In this document: in pieces, positions 1 through 7,575 of the stretch | How positions within the stretch are numbered: position 1 is the first letter of the stretch | Layout of the letters: every line of letters begins with the position of its first letter | Source of the DNA: Oscillatoriales cyanobacterium | Lineage (GTDB): Bacteria > Cyanobacteriota > Cyanobacteriia > Cyanobacteriales > Microcoleaceae | Length of the DNA stretch: 64,000 nt | Assembly (NCBI GenBank): GCA_004293365.1 | Contig: RDYN01000082.1 | Span: 1-64,000, forward strand | Reading direction: 5' to 3' | The notes under the pieces: model-generated | What the model saw: the letters and a program-made list of their open reading frames with translations, nothing else | The model's database searches: none | Told to the model about the DNA's origin: nothing | Program-made: the position numbers and the translations under genes

Positions 1-1
1 A

Positions 2-478
2 AAGCCTCAAATGATTGCAGAGCAATTATTTGAGGTTTTGAGAATTCTGAATTCTTTTGAAATTAAATCCGATCGAATATCTGCGGAATGTGGGTTATAT
101 GCTCTTCATCCCGATTTTCCGGGATTAGCTGAGTCTGAGAGTCTACGTCAAGATCCGATACAGCGGGTTGAATTTTTAGAGAAACGCTTTGCAGAAGATA
201 TTGGTGATGCTCGATTCATTCCTTACCTTCAGTTACATGAATATGAGGCATATCTCTTTTCCGATCCAACGTGCTTTAAGTACCTTGATACTGGACGGAC
301 AAAAGAGATTAAAGTTCTCCAATCTATCGCAAATGAATATCAGACACCTGAGTTCATCAATGATGGGCTGCAAACAGCACCTAGCAAACGTATCATAACT
401 CAGTTCCCTGATTGCGGAAAAGCGAAGTCTGTTTTTGGATCGCAGTTAGCTGAACAAATCAGAAGGCGGCTCAGATGA
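2..478 (+). CDS. DUF4276-like protein, C-terminal part (cut by window edge)
   Basis: The reading frame is open from the first bases of the window, so the 5' end probably lies outside; the first in-frame ATG is at 11. The segments LYALHPDFPGL, RFIPYLQLHEYEAYLFSDP and the later TAPSKRI resemble the conserved core of DUF4276 proteins, which are usually about 200 residues long; only about 155 residues are visible. The biochemical role of the family is unproven; members commonly follow an AAA-type ATPase gene, but that region is not in view. The stop overlaps the start of the next gene by four bases (ATGA), which suggests translational coupling. Family assignment is by recognition of motifs only. 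Confidence 0.6.
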   Translation, partial: KPQMIAEQLFEVLRILNSFEIKSDRISAECGLYALHPDFPGLAESESLRQDPIQRVEFLEKRFAEDIGDARFIPYLQLHEYEAYLFSDPTCFKYLDTGRTKEIKVLQSIANEYQTPEFINDGLQTAPSKRIITQFPDCGKAKSVFGSQLAEQIRRRLR

Positions 479-1137
479 TGGGGAAAGCTTATCGTCTGTA
501 TCCCGATGATTGTCAAATTTATCGGGGGTTGTGTGAGATTTTACCCGTTGCGAACTCTCCCCTAGCCCCTCTGCTGGGAGGCGAGGGGAATGTAGTTGAG
601 GAGATGCTGAGGCGCTTTCCTGAACGTTGGAGTGTTTGGGCGATCGCGGGGCGGGTGTTGGTGGAATGCTTTAAAGAGATTGAACGAGGGTGTAGTGTTT
701 CTGAGCAGGGGACGAAACTACAGCCTCAGTTAGCTGATGCTTGGTTTCGTCATGGGCGGGTGTTGGCTTTGGCTGGGAAGCATCGGGAAGCGGTGGAGGT
801 GTTGGAGAAGGGATGGGACTTGTTACCAGATGGGGGTTATATCCAATCAGTCCCGGCGGCGGTGTGGTTGGGGGAGAGTTATCGGGTACTGCGGGATGTT
901 GGGGCTAGTAAGTGGTGGGAAGCGGTTGTTGAGGGATGTCGGGAATTGAGGGAGTTTAATCCGGCTATGGCTGATTACTGGTTAGGGAGAGCTTTGGTGG
1001 GGTTGGGCGATCGGTTAGGGGCGAGACAAGCTTATGAGAGTGCTTTGAGTCAGCAGTTGTTGTATCCGGCTCGTGGGGAGGTTGAGAAGATTTTGAAGAG
1101 GTTGAAAGGTAAGGGGAGGAAGGGTTTTGGAGGTTGA
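475..1137 (+). CDS. Tetratricopeptide-repeat protein
   Basis: This 220-residue protein starts with ATG inside the stop of the preceding gene (ATGA overlap). TPR-like helices are visible at residues about 88-120 (DAWFRHGRVLALAGKHREA) and about 165-205 (ADYWLGRALVGLGDRLGARQ), so it is probably a protein-binding scaffold. Residues about 28-38 (SPLAPLLGGEG) are encoded by a dispersed cyanobacterial repeat that has entered the gene in frame. No catalytic motif is seen. The abrupt start, with mid-protein-like sequence from residue 4, would also fit a 3' fragment of a larger TPR protein. A function cannot be given. Confidence 0.55.
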   Translation: MMGKAYRLYPDDCQIYRGLCEILPVANSPLAPLLGGEGNVVEEMLRRFPERWSVWAIAGRVLVECFKEIERGCSVSEQGTKLQPQLADAWFRHGRVLALAGKHREAVEVLEKGWDLLPDGGYIQSVPAAVWLGESYRVLRDVGASKWWEAVVEGCRELREFNPAMADYWLGRALVGLGDRLGARQAYESALSQQLLYPARGEVEKILKRLKGKGRKGFGG

Positions 1138-1247
1138 GGATGGGTTTTGGGGGGAGAACATTTGCCTGTAACTCGAAAAATTCCCAAATTGGGGTTGGGA
1201 AACGTCTAATATATGTAAATCAAAAAACGAAGGAAAGAAAATCAGCC

Positions 1248-2051
1248 ATGTCAACTCAAAAATCAGACATACTAATTGAAGAATTACCCATGCCAATGCA
1301 AGAGTCAGCCCAGATAGTTCAAGACCTTTTCTCTTTTAATGACCTCCCTTACGTGAATTCAAGCCCAGATAGCGTTAGGGGAAAATTTAAACAGATGTTT
1401 AATAATGTGCAGCCAGATGGGATTGCAGTAAATAGTGAGACTTATTTCAATGCAGTCAAACCAGCGATCACCGAGCAATATGGTCATCGTTGCTACAAAG
1501 TGCTTGGTGGGTTTAGTCGCGTAGAAAGGGACGGCAAACCTCCTGAACAAGCAATTGTAGGGACAAATTATGCATATAATTACAGTAACGAGGAGGCTAC
1601 AATATCACTGGAAGTGAAAGGAGAATGGTCAGAGCAAACAAGCTGGTCATCTTCTACAACAACAGGACTGACAATATCATCGGAGTTTACTCTTGAGGGT
1701 GTGTTCAAGATGGGAACTTCGTTTTCTATAACAACAACAGTAGGAAGATCCGACTCGAAGAGCGTGACTAGAACAGTTACAGCTGGTGTGTCAGTGAAAG
1801 TTCCCCCAATGAGCAAGAAAAAATTAACAATGGTAGCGACGATGAAACAAGGGATAATGGACTTAGAGGCTCCCATAAGTGTACAAGGATCTTTCGGAGC
1901 AAATTTCCCAAAGCGAGTTAACGGTCATTATTTCTGGTTTGCGGATGCTCGCTCAGTCCTTAATTCTACAAGTGGTACGCTCAAGGCAACAGTCAAGCAA
2001 GTTGCGTATTTTGATACTCACACAGAAGTTGGTAAGGCGGAGCCAATATAA
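1248..2051 (+). CDS. Putative aerolysin/ETX-MTX2-like beta-pore-forming protein
   Basis: I chose ATG 1248 (MSTQKSD) because an AAGGAAAG ribosome-binding site precedes it; the 38 residues that an earlier in-frame start would add look non-coding. The 267-residue product has a helical/mixed N-terminal part (1-105), then a long run of alternating polar/apolar strands rich in Ser and Thr (about 112-184, e.g. SWSSSTTTGLTISS and SFSITTTVGRSDSKS), a VPPMSKKKLTM turn (185-195) and a strand hairpin (MDLEAPISVQG). This layout of twisted strands around an amphipathic insertion loop, followed by a V-P-P-x-S/K turn, is typical of aerolysin-fold pore formers. No signal peptide is visible. A secreted phosphoesterase follows. 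Target and toxicity are unknown; the call rests on fold-level pattern only. Confidence 0.5.
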   Translation: MSTQKSDILIEELPMPMQESAQIVQDLFSFNDLPYVNSSPDSVRGKFKQMFNNVQPDGIAVNSETYFNAVKPAITEQYGHRCYKVLGGFSRVERDGKPPEQAIVGTNYAYNYSNEEATISLEVKGEWSEQTSWSSSTTTGLTISSEFTLEGVFKMGTSFSITTTVGRSDSKSVTRTVTAGVSVKVPPMSKKKLTMVATMKQGIMDLEAPISVQGSFGANFPKRVNGHYFWFADARSVLNSTSGTLKATVKQVAYFDTHTEVGKAEPI

Positions 2052-2314
2052 CCCTATAGCTTTAGATATAAACCCAAAGAGTTGGGTGTGATCAATTTCT
2101 TTCTAGACCAACTCTATAACCATCCTATCTGATCTTGTAAGCAGAATTAGCCTTAATGTTTAATGTTGTTTGTGATTCATTTAGGATGGCTATATTTTAG
2201 GAACGGTTAATCTCAACACCAGAATTGTTCTGGAATCCTGCCGTTCTAGCATCCATTTTTTAATGTGTAACTATACCAGCGCGAAGCGCTATATATGTAA
2301 GAGCGAGTAGAACT

Positions 2315-3637
2315 ATGAAAGTATTCAGAAATATTGCATTAATGGTGCTAATTGCCATTGGATGTTTGGCATTTACCTCATCACCTGCCCGAGCGTTTAA
2401 CATCTATAACTACAGCTCGGTATCCGTTAAAGCCAAGGTACCAGATGGCGATTTTGTCCAAAATATTCCGTCTAACGACAACAGAGCATGTAACTGGTCA
2501 AATAAAGGCTGCAATCCGTCAGGTCAACGGGAGGCGATGTTACAGGTCTGGATTGAAACCGACAGGGATTTCCTCTGTATTCTTCCCTTGCAGGCTGGTG
2601 GGTATGCAACTATCGAAGAAGTGAAGAATTCGGGTGCAAACAGAAACGATTTGAAGTGTAAAACCCACTACTTCGGTCACAGTCGATACCCTGACCACAC
2701 GCTCACGGCAAACACCCCTTATGGTGCTGGCGGGTTGTATCCTCGAAACATCCACTTTTTGGCTACTGCCGATCCGCAATACGATAATGGAAATAAATCC
2801 AAGAAGGAGGTAGCAGACAAGGTTTTACAGGAGATGAAAAGTCGCCTGAAAAGTACCAATGATATTCGCGGCATCATAGTTGCTGGTGACTTAACGCAAA
2901 ATGCCAGAACGATCGATGAGTTTAAGTGGTACCAACAAAGCATTGAGGGACAAGCACGCTTTGTGTTCGATGGACTGGGCAACCACGATCTAGAAAGTAC
3001 AGGTATCACTTCAAATCCGTCAGGAGTCATCAATGACATCAAAGCAAGAAAGCGCGGGACACGTCTTTCTGGTTGGTTGAATGAGCATTATTCATGGGAC
3101 TGGGATGACGTACATTTTGTCCAACTTAATCTCTTTCCTAGCAATCAACCAGCGCCCCAATTTCCGAAGCTGAATCCTAATAATAGCCTGTCGTTTCTCG
3201 CTGAAGATCTACGAACCAAAGTTGGTTCATCCGGACGACCAGTAGTGCTTATTTCGCATTATGGATTTGATGGCTTTTCAACAGCGACATCTGGTGAAGT
3301 GTGGTGGACAGAACAACAAAGAAAAGACTTTTGGGACACAATTGCCCCTTACAAGGTCGTAGCAATTTTCTCAGGACACCTCCATCCTGCACCCCAAAGT
3401 AGTTGGGATTACCCATTTTATCGTCCTAGTGGCACATCGAATGGATCCTCTTATATTCCCGCATTCGTCGCTGGCGCAACTCGTGAGGGAGCATTTATCG
3501 ATGTTCAAATTATTACAGATAAGCTTATTATCCAACGGATGGGTATTCAACCTGGTGAGACAACAGCTAAACTGTATGACAGGAAAGAAATTACTCTCCC
3601 CATAACAGATAACCAACAAAATCAAACGGCTGAATAA
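2315..3637 (+). CDS. Secreted calcineurin-like metallophosphoesterase
   Basis: The N terminus is a clear Sec signal peptide (hydrophobic core about residues 7-22, likely cleavage after PARA at 27), so the enzyme acts outside the cytoplasm. A roughly 115-residue Cys-containing N-terminal region precedes the catalytic domain. The binuclear-metal motifs appear in order: ADPQYD (about 152-157), GDLTQN (191-196), GNHD (222-225), ISHYGFD and SGHLHP. Known members hydrolyse phosphomonoesters or diesters (nucleotides, nucleic acids, phospholipids); the substrate here is unknown. It lies 263 bp downstream of the aerolysin-like gene on the same strand. A strong inverted repeat follows the stop. Confidence 0.85.
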   Translation: MKVFRNIALMVLIAIGCLAFTSSPARAFNIYNYSSVSVKAKVPDGDFVQNIPSNDNRACNWSNKGCNPSGQREAMLQVWIETDRDFLCILPLQAGGYATIEEVKNSGANRNDLKCKTHYFGHSRYPDHTLTANTPYGAGGLYPRNIHFLATADPQYDNGNKSKKEVADKVLQEMKSRLKSTNDIRGIIVAGDLTQNARTIDEFKWYQQSIEGQARFVFDGLGNHDLESTGITSNPSGVINDIKARKRGTRLSGWLNEHYSWDWDDVHFVQLNLFPSNQPAPQFPKLNPNNSLSFLAEDLRTKVGSSGRPVVLISHYGFDGFSTATSGEVWWTEQQRKDFWDTIAPYKVVAIFSGHLHPAPQSSWDYPFYRPSGTSNGSSYIPAFVAGATREGAFIDVQIITDKLIIQRMGIQPGETTAKLYDRKEITLPITDNQQNQTAE

Positions 3638-3660
3638 AGTGCGATCGCCCGATCTTGTAG

Positions 3661-3686
3661 GGTGCGTTACACTTCGTTAACGCACC
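3661..3686. terminator. Inverted repeat downstream of the phosphoesterase gene
   Basis: GGTGCGTTA (3661-3669) pairs with TAACGCACC (3678-3686) around an eight-base loop. It belongs to a dispersed cyanobacterial repeat type and sits 24 bp after the stop, where it could end transcription. No U-tract follows, so terminator activity is uncertain. Confidence 0.4.
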
Positions 3687-3800
3687 ATCGGTATTATTAT
3701 CATTAAATTGGGTGGATTATGCTGTCGCTAACCCACCCTAATTTTTATTGCTATTACGGCTCTTGTCATGCGATCGCTGTTTGTTTGATTTATTTACGGG

Positions 3801-3833
3801 AGAGCGTAGGCGAAGCCCGTCGTAGACATCGCT
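3801..3833. repeat. Dispersed short cyanobacterial repeat
   Basis: The sequence around GCGTAGGCGAAGCCCGTCG is a widespread short intergenic repeat in cyanobacteria. It is embedded between several HIP1-like GCGATCGC sites. Nothing coding is seen in 3687-3885. Confidence 0.5.
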
Positions 3834-3885
3834 TTTTTGTAAGGAGAAGTGCGATCGCGAAGCGCTGCTGCAAGCAGATCGCAAT

Positions 3886-4237
3886 TTAAGTTTCTGGTTC
3901 ATCACCTAAGAGTTGATCTATACTTTGAAGTGTTTGTTGAGAACAACGACGCACACGATGAATACGCACAATTCCTTGCTCTTGCTCAACTGTTTCACTA
4001 ACAGTAAATAAAATATTGAATTGCTTTTTATAAAGAAGTTGGTGTACCTCTATTCCCATATACTCACTTTCGATAACATGAGCACAACGCCTGGGAAAGT
4101 TTTCCAGCGTCAACATAATTTCATAACATCCTCTTACCCAGCGATAAGCATTTTCCGGTGAATCTTCCTTGAGCAAAAGAAAAATACTTTCACTTATCAG
4201 CTACCGCAGTAGGAGATATTTCAATCTGGTAAGCCAT
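3886..4237 (-). pseudogene. RelE/ParE-family toxin, broken by a frameshift
   Basis: The frame 3886-4176 encodes a RelE/ParE-type body (KEDSPENAYRWVRGCYEIM, FPRRC, LLYKKQFNILFTV, RIHRVRR) but has no good start. The expected N terminus, ATG GCT TAC (MAYQIEISPTAVAD), lies at 4237 in another frame and runs into a TGA after residue 15. Removing one base near 4190 would join the halves into one protein of about 116 residues, the usual family length. Such toxins cleave ribosome-bound mRNA or poison gyrase and are neutralised by the upstream antitoxin. I infer a single-base insertion and loss of function; a sequencing error is the alternative. Confidence 0.65.
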
Positions 4238-4504
4238 ATTTTTCCCGAAGTTCTGCGCTTGCTTTAGAGCTATCCCTTTCCCTTGCTCAAATTCTTCAAT
4301 ACTTCTGCGGATACCCACAATAGATTCCAGTAACTCAAGCCGATCGAGAAGTTGCTGGTAGCCTTCAGCATCTTGAACAACGGCAGTAGCTCTACCATTA
4401 ACAGTTAGAACTATTGGTGCTTTAGTTTCTTTAAGTCTTGCCAGGAAAGCTTTTGCACCCCGCTGGAACTCTGAGAGAGGATAGATGTCACTCAGACTGA
4501 GCAT
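4190..4504 (-). CDS. Phd/YefM-type antitoxin with frameshifted C terminus
   Basis: The first 75 or so residues (LSDIYPLSEFQRGAK, KETKAPIVLTVNGRATAVV, YQQLLDRLELLESI) are a normal Phd/YefM domain, which binds DNA for autoregulation and wraps the toxin. The usual C-terminal ending is present in the DNA but in another frame: ELREKYGLPD followed by TGA at 4223-4221. A one-base deletion near 4257 shifts the present frame into the first 15 codons of the toxin gene, so the protein ends MAYQIEISPTAVADK. The toxin-binding tail is therefore altered. Upstream of ATG 4504 no clear promoter was picked out. Confidence 0.7.
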   Translation of the reverse strand: MLSLSDIYPLSEFQRGAKAFLARLKETKAPIVLTVNGRATAVVQDAEGYQQLLDRLELLESIVGIRRSIEEFEQGKGIALKQAQNFGKNMAYQIEISPTAVADK

Positions 4505-4712
4505 AAGATTTTCATGAAATTATCAACTAATTTCATGCTAACAGTTGGCAATTGTTTTGTCTATTGGGCGATCGTCGGTGCGATGTCTGCGATGCCCTCT
4601 CGCTCTCTGAGCGATCGCCTTGATGATGGGAGATTGAGTGCGATCGCCCTTTGAGTCTTTAACCTTAATTGTTTTTGTTTCTATTTTTGCTAGAATAGAA
4701 TAGAATAGAATA

Positions 4713-4816
4713 CAATACGGTTCACTTAAGACCGCCATGAGGGTAAAACACTATGAAAAATAGATACTCTTGTTTGCTTTGTTCCTCGCAATGAAAATCT
4801 TAAGTGAACCGTATTG
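4713..4816. mobile_element. 104-bp MITE-like element with 19-bp perfect terminal inverted repeats
   Basis: The left end CAATACGGTTCACTTAAGA (4713-4731) is the exact reverse complement of the right end at 4798-4816. The 66-bp interior has no gene. Both flanks consist of GAATA repeats (TAGAATAGAATAGAATA on the left, GAATAGAATAG on the right), so a short target duplication may be hidden there. The size and perfect ends suggest a non-autonomous derivative of a DDE-type insertion sequence. The rest of the gene-free stretch 4505-4836 holds HIP1 sites and short repeats only. Confidence 0.6.
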
Positions 4817-4836
4817 GAATAGAATAGTAATTAATC

Positions 4837-5730
4837 TCAAACCCACGGATCGAGCTTAAACTCTTCCGCTAAAAAATCAATAAAACTACTTATTTTTGCC
4901 GGATAAAACCGACTGCGACGATAGACTGCATGAATTGGCAAAGGAGTCGGCTGATAATCCTGCAACACAACCTTGAGTTCGCCCCGGTAAATCTCATCAC
5001 CAAACATCCACACCGGAGCGACAGCAACGCCCAAACCCGATAACACTGCCGATCGAATAGCAACAGAACTATTAGTTTGAAAACGACCCCCAACCCGCAC
5101 CTTAATAGTGCCATCTGTTCCTAGAAAATGCCACTCGTTGCCCGTTGCCAAAGGGGTATAGAGAATACAATCATGATCCACTAAATCATCCGGTGTTTGA
5201 GGTTCTCCCGCTTGCTCAAAATAGCCTGTGGTGGCCACTGTGACGCGGCGGGTGGTGCCGATCCGATGGCTAATTAAGGAACTATCCAAATGATTGCCAA
5301 TGCGGATTAAAAGGTCTAAACCATTCTCTACAATGTCCACAAAATAATCCGCCATCATCAGATCGATTTTGACATCGGGATAGCGTTTCATAAAAGCTTT
5401 TAAACGGGGGACAATCTGCATTTCCCCAAACAGCACGGGACAGCCCAATCGCAAAATACCTGTTGCTCGTTCTTTTCCTGTTAAACTTGCCTCCGCTTCG
5501 GCGACGGTTTCCAAAATTTGCTGACAGTATTGATAGTATCTTTTCCCCTCCTCAGTCAAACTCAAATTGGTAGTTGAACGAGTGATTAGTTGTACCCCCA
5601 GATATTTTTCCAGAGCGGCGATTTGCTTGCTAATTGTCGGTTGCGTCGTCTGTTGTTCCCGCGCTACGGCCGAAAAACTCTTCATTTCGATCGCCCGAAC
5701 GAAAGTCTGCATACAGGCAATTCGATCCAT
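4837..5730 (-). CDS. LysR-family transcriptional regulator
   Basis: I start at ATG 5730 (MDRIACMQTFVRAIE), the normal beginning of the LysR helix-turn-helix; the longer in-frame extension lacks similarity to the family. The 297 residues comprise an N-terminal winged HTH (FSAVAREQQTTQPTISKQIAALE, residues about 18-40; in this text split across the recognition helix) and a substrate-binding domain. It is divergent from the secreted-protein gene at 5840, with 109 bp between the starts, the usual arrangement for a LysR regulator and its target. The effector molecule is unknown. Confidence 0.9.
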   Translation of the reverse strand: MDRIACMQTFVRAIEMKSFSAVAREQQTTQPTISKQIAALEKYLGVQLITRSTTNLSLTEEGKRYYQYCQQILETVAEAEASLTGKERATGILRLGCPVLFGEMQIVPRLKAFMKRYPDVKIDLMMADYFVDIVENGLDLLIRIGNHLDSSLISHRIGTTRRVTVATTGYFEQAGEPQTPDDLVDHDCILYTPLATGNEWHFLGTDGTIKVRVGGRFQTNSSVAIRSAVLSGLGVAVAPVWMFGDEIYRGELKVVLQDYQPTPLPIHAVYRRSRFYPAKISSFIDFLAEEFKLDPWV

Positions 5731-5839
5731 ACAGTACCTATTCCAAAATGGCATATAACATATTCTATTATGCCTCCTTCTCAAAAAAATTGAAATAGAT
5801 GATGATGTTCGCATCAACCATTCTCACCAAAAAACGAAG

Positions 5840-6217
5840 ATGTTAAAACTCAAATCCCTCAGTCCTCTGTTCGCCACCCTCGCTATTGCTAGCGCTATCA
5901 GTGCGGGAGATGTAGCTGTACATAGCTTTTTGCCAAAATTCCAAAATACGGCGATCGCCGCCCCGGAAATGACGGTTCAGCAAAAAATCGATATTATTAG
6001 TAAAAGTAAAGGACAAGTTGGTAGTGGCGACCAATTGCGACGATTTTTCTATGGTGATTTATTACCATTAGGAGTACAACCCGGTGGAGCAGGTATGGTG
6101 GTCAATCTCTACAACAAGGCCAACAATGTTACCTTCTCTTACTGTGCCACCTACGATGTTGTTGTCGCTGTGAAACAAGGCAGAGTTGCGAGTTTTCCCG
6201 CCGCTGAAGTCAAGTAA
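5840..6217 (+). CDS. Small secreted protein of unknown function
   Basis: The 125-residue product has a signal peptide-like N terminus (hydrophobic residues about 8-24) with a plausible second boundary near AIAAPE (40-43). The mature part contains KIDIISKSKGQVGSGDQL and a single Cys (FSYCATYDVV). No known domain is recognised. It is transcribed away from the LysR gene and is followed by DUF4079, cupin and EamA genes on the same strand, so it may be the first gene of a LysR-controlled group. Function is not assignable. Confidence 0.7.
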   Translation: MLKLKSLSPLFATLAIASAISAGDVAVHSFLPKFQNTAIAAPEMTVQQKIDIISKSKGQVGSGDQLRRFFYGDLLPLGVQPGGAGMVVNLYNKANNVTFSYCATYDVVVAVKQGRVASFPAAEVK

Positions 6218-6290
6218 TTTGCCTGTTCCCTTGCTGATGCTAAGTAAGGGAAAATTCCAGATATATATAGTTGAATGGATAATATTTAAC

Positions 6291-6995
6291 ATGGAACTTC
6301 AAGACATCTTGGCATTGTTACATCCGGCGATCGCCATTATTGTGGTTTTTCCCTTAATCGGCATTGTAGTGAATCGCGCCCTACTCACCCGTCAACGCCG
6401 TCTGCAAGTTGCTGGTGGCGAAAAAAGTAAAATTCCGCCAGTGGTAGGTTCCGAGCACGTAGCGATCGGTAGTTGGCTGAGCGGCTCCGTGGTAGGGGTT
6501 GCCCTACTGGGAATGGCCTATCCCATCTTCTCAAAAATGCTCAGTAACGACACCCTTACTAAAGAACCATTTCGAGTCTTTTTTGCGATCGCCATTTTCC
6601 TGTTAAGCATTGCTTCTTTCACGCTACTATTTAAGGCAAAAGTTAAACTGTGGCGAGGCATTTTTGCCACTTTAACTGGCATGGGATTGATTATTTTAGG
6701 GTGTCAGCCAGAAAATTATCGTCAAGATAATGAATGGTTTGTTTCCCATTTTTACTACGGTATTACAGCCGCTTTATTGATGATTTTTTCAGTGGCGATC
6801 GTCCAAGATATTTATCAGGATAGACAAAATCGCTGGCGCACCGTTCATATCATTCTCAATTGTTTTGCTCTGCTGCTATTTATCGGTGAGGGAATGACTG
6901 GTGCCAAGGCTTTATTAGAGATTCCCCTCCATTGGCAATCACAATATATTTATCAATGTGATTTTACTAACAAAACCTGTCCTCAACCCAAATAA
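6291..6995 (+). CDS. DUF4079 family integral membrane protein
   Basis: ATG 6291 (MELQDILALLHPAIAI) is the sensible start because the membrane protein begins there; an earlier in-frame codon would overlap the upstream gene. The 234-residue protein has about five to six hydrophobic segments, starting with LLHPAIAIIVVFPLIGIVV, and the conserved H-P near residue 12 and HFYYGITAALLMIF, features of the DUF4079 family found in cyanobacteria and plastids. The family's role is unknown; it is likely in the thylakoid or plasma membrane. A possible b-type-cytochrome-like arrangement of His residues cannot be judged by eye. Confidence 0.8.
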   Translation: MELQDILALLHPAIAIIVVFPLIGIVVNRALLTRQRRLQVAGGEKSKIPPVVGSEHVAIGSWLSGSVVGVALLGMAYPIFSKMLSNDTLTKEPFRVFFAIAIFLLSIASFTLLFKAKVKLWRGIFATLTGMGLIILGCQPENYRQDNEWFVSHFYYGITAALLMIFSVAIVQDIYQDRQNRWRTVHIILNCFALLLFIGEGMTGAKALLEIPLHWQSQYIYQCDFTNKTCPQPK

Positions 6996-7010
6996 AACGG
7001 TAAATTTCAA

Positions 7011-7364
7011 ATGATTAATTCTAGACTTTTTGCCCTAGAAGCTCATGTTCATTTCTCTGAGCAAGTCGCTACGGTGACAGAAATTATTGAGACGGAAAAT
7101 TCTAGCATCGCTATTTGGGGAGTCAGGCCTGGTCAAATTGTGCAAGCTCATTTGCACCCGGATGGACAAGATACTTGGGTGATGCTCCGGGGCACTTTGA
7201 CATATTATTTAGGCAACGGTCAAAGCCAAATCTTGAATGCTGGTGAAGTTGCTATTGCAGAAAAAAATCAGATTCATGGGGCAGTGAATGACCATAGTGA
7301 AGATGCTCTGTTTGTCTCCATTTATTCTGCTCCCCAAATTGGTTACGAACAGGCATCACCTTAA
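7011..7364 (+). CDS. Cupin-domain protein
   Basis: The 117-residue protein is a single small beta-barrel cupin. Motif 1 is visible as GQIVQAHLHPDGQDTWVMLRG in two parts (H-x-H near residues 46-48, G near 58) and motif 2 as GEVAIAEKNQIHG. The two His, plus His in motif 2, would bind a metal; the usual motif 1 Glu is replaced in the DGQDT stretch, so a catalytic role is uncertain. It follows the DUF4079 gene after 15 bp and is probably cotranscribed with it. Substrate is unknown. Confidence 0.8.
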   Translation: MINSRLFALEAHVHFSEQVATVTEIIETENSSIAIWGVRPGQIVQAHLHPDGQDTWVMLRGTLTYYLGNGQSQILNAGEVAIAEKNQIHGAVNDHSEDALFVSIYSAPQIGYEQASP

Positions 7365-7469
7365 GCTAACTTGTCTGTTAACAAAATCTCATAAAATCCC
7401 AGTCTTCTTATGATGAATTAACATTTTTGCTAATTACATCAAGTCCGCTCGATTACCAGTAATAAAAAA

Positions 7470-7530
7470 GGTTTGTAGTGCGGACTAAAGTCCGCTCTAT
7501 GTTGCGGACTAAAGTCCGCACTACGAACCG
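7470..7530. repeat. Palindromic dispersed repeat (GGACTAAAGTCC family)
   Basis: Two head-to-head copies of GTAGTGCGGACTAAAGTCC flank a short centre, so the whole block can fold into a hairpin. Related copies lie at 11311-11406, 34749-34930 and 36367-36487. This family is an intergenic repeat of the host genome. Confidence 0.7.
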
Positions 7531-7575
7531 ATATTATTGGCTTAATTAAATTACGGAAGATAACCATATAAAATT

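Noticed and set aside
4538-4738. 66-residue open frame
   Set aside because: It spans HIP1 sites, GAATA repeats and the end of the MITE-like element.
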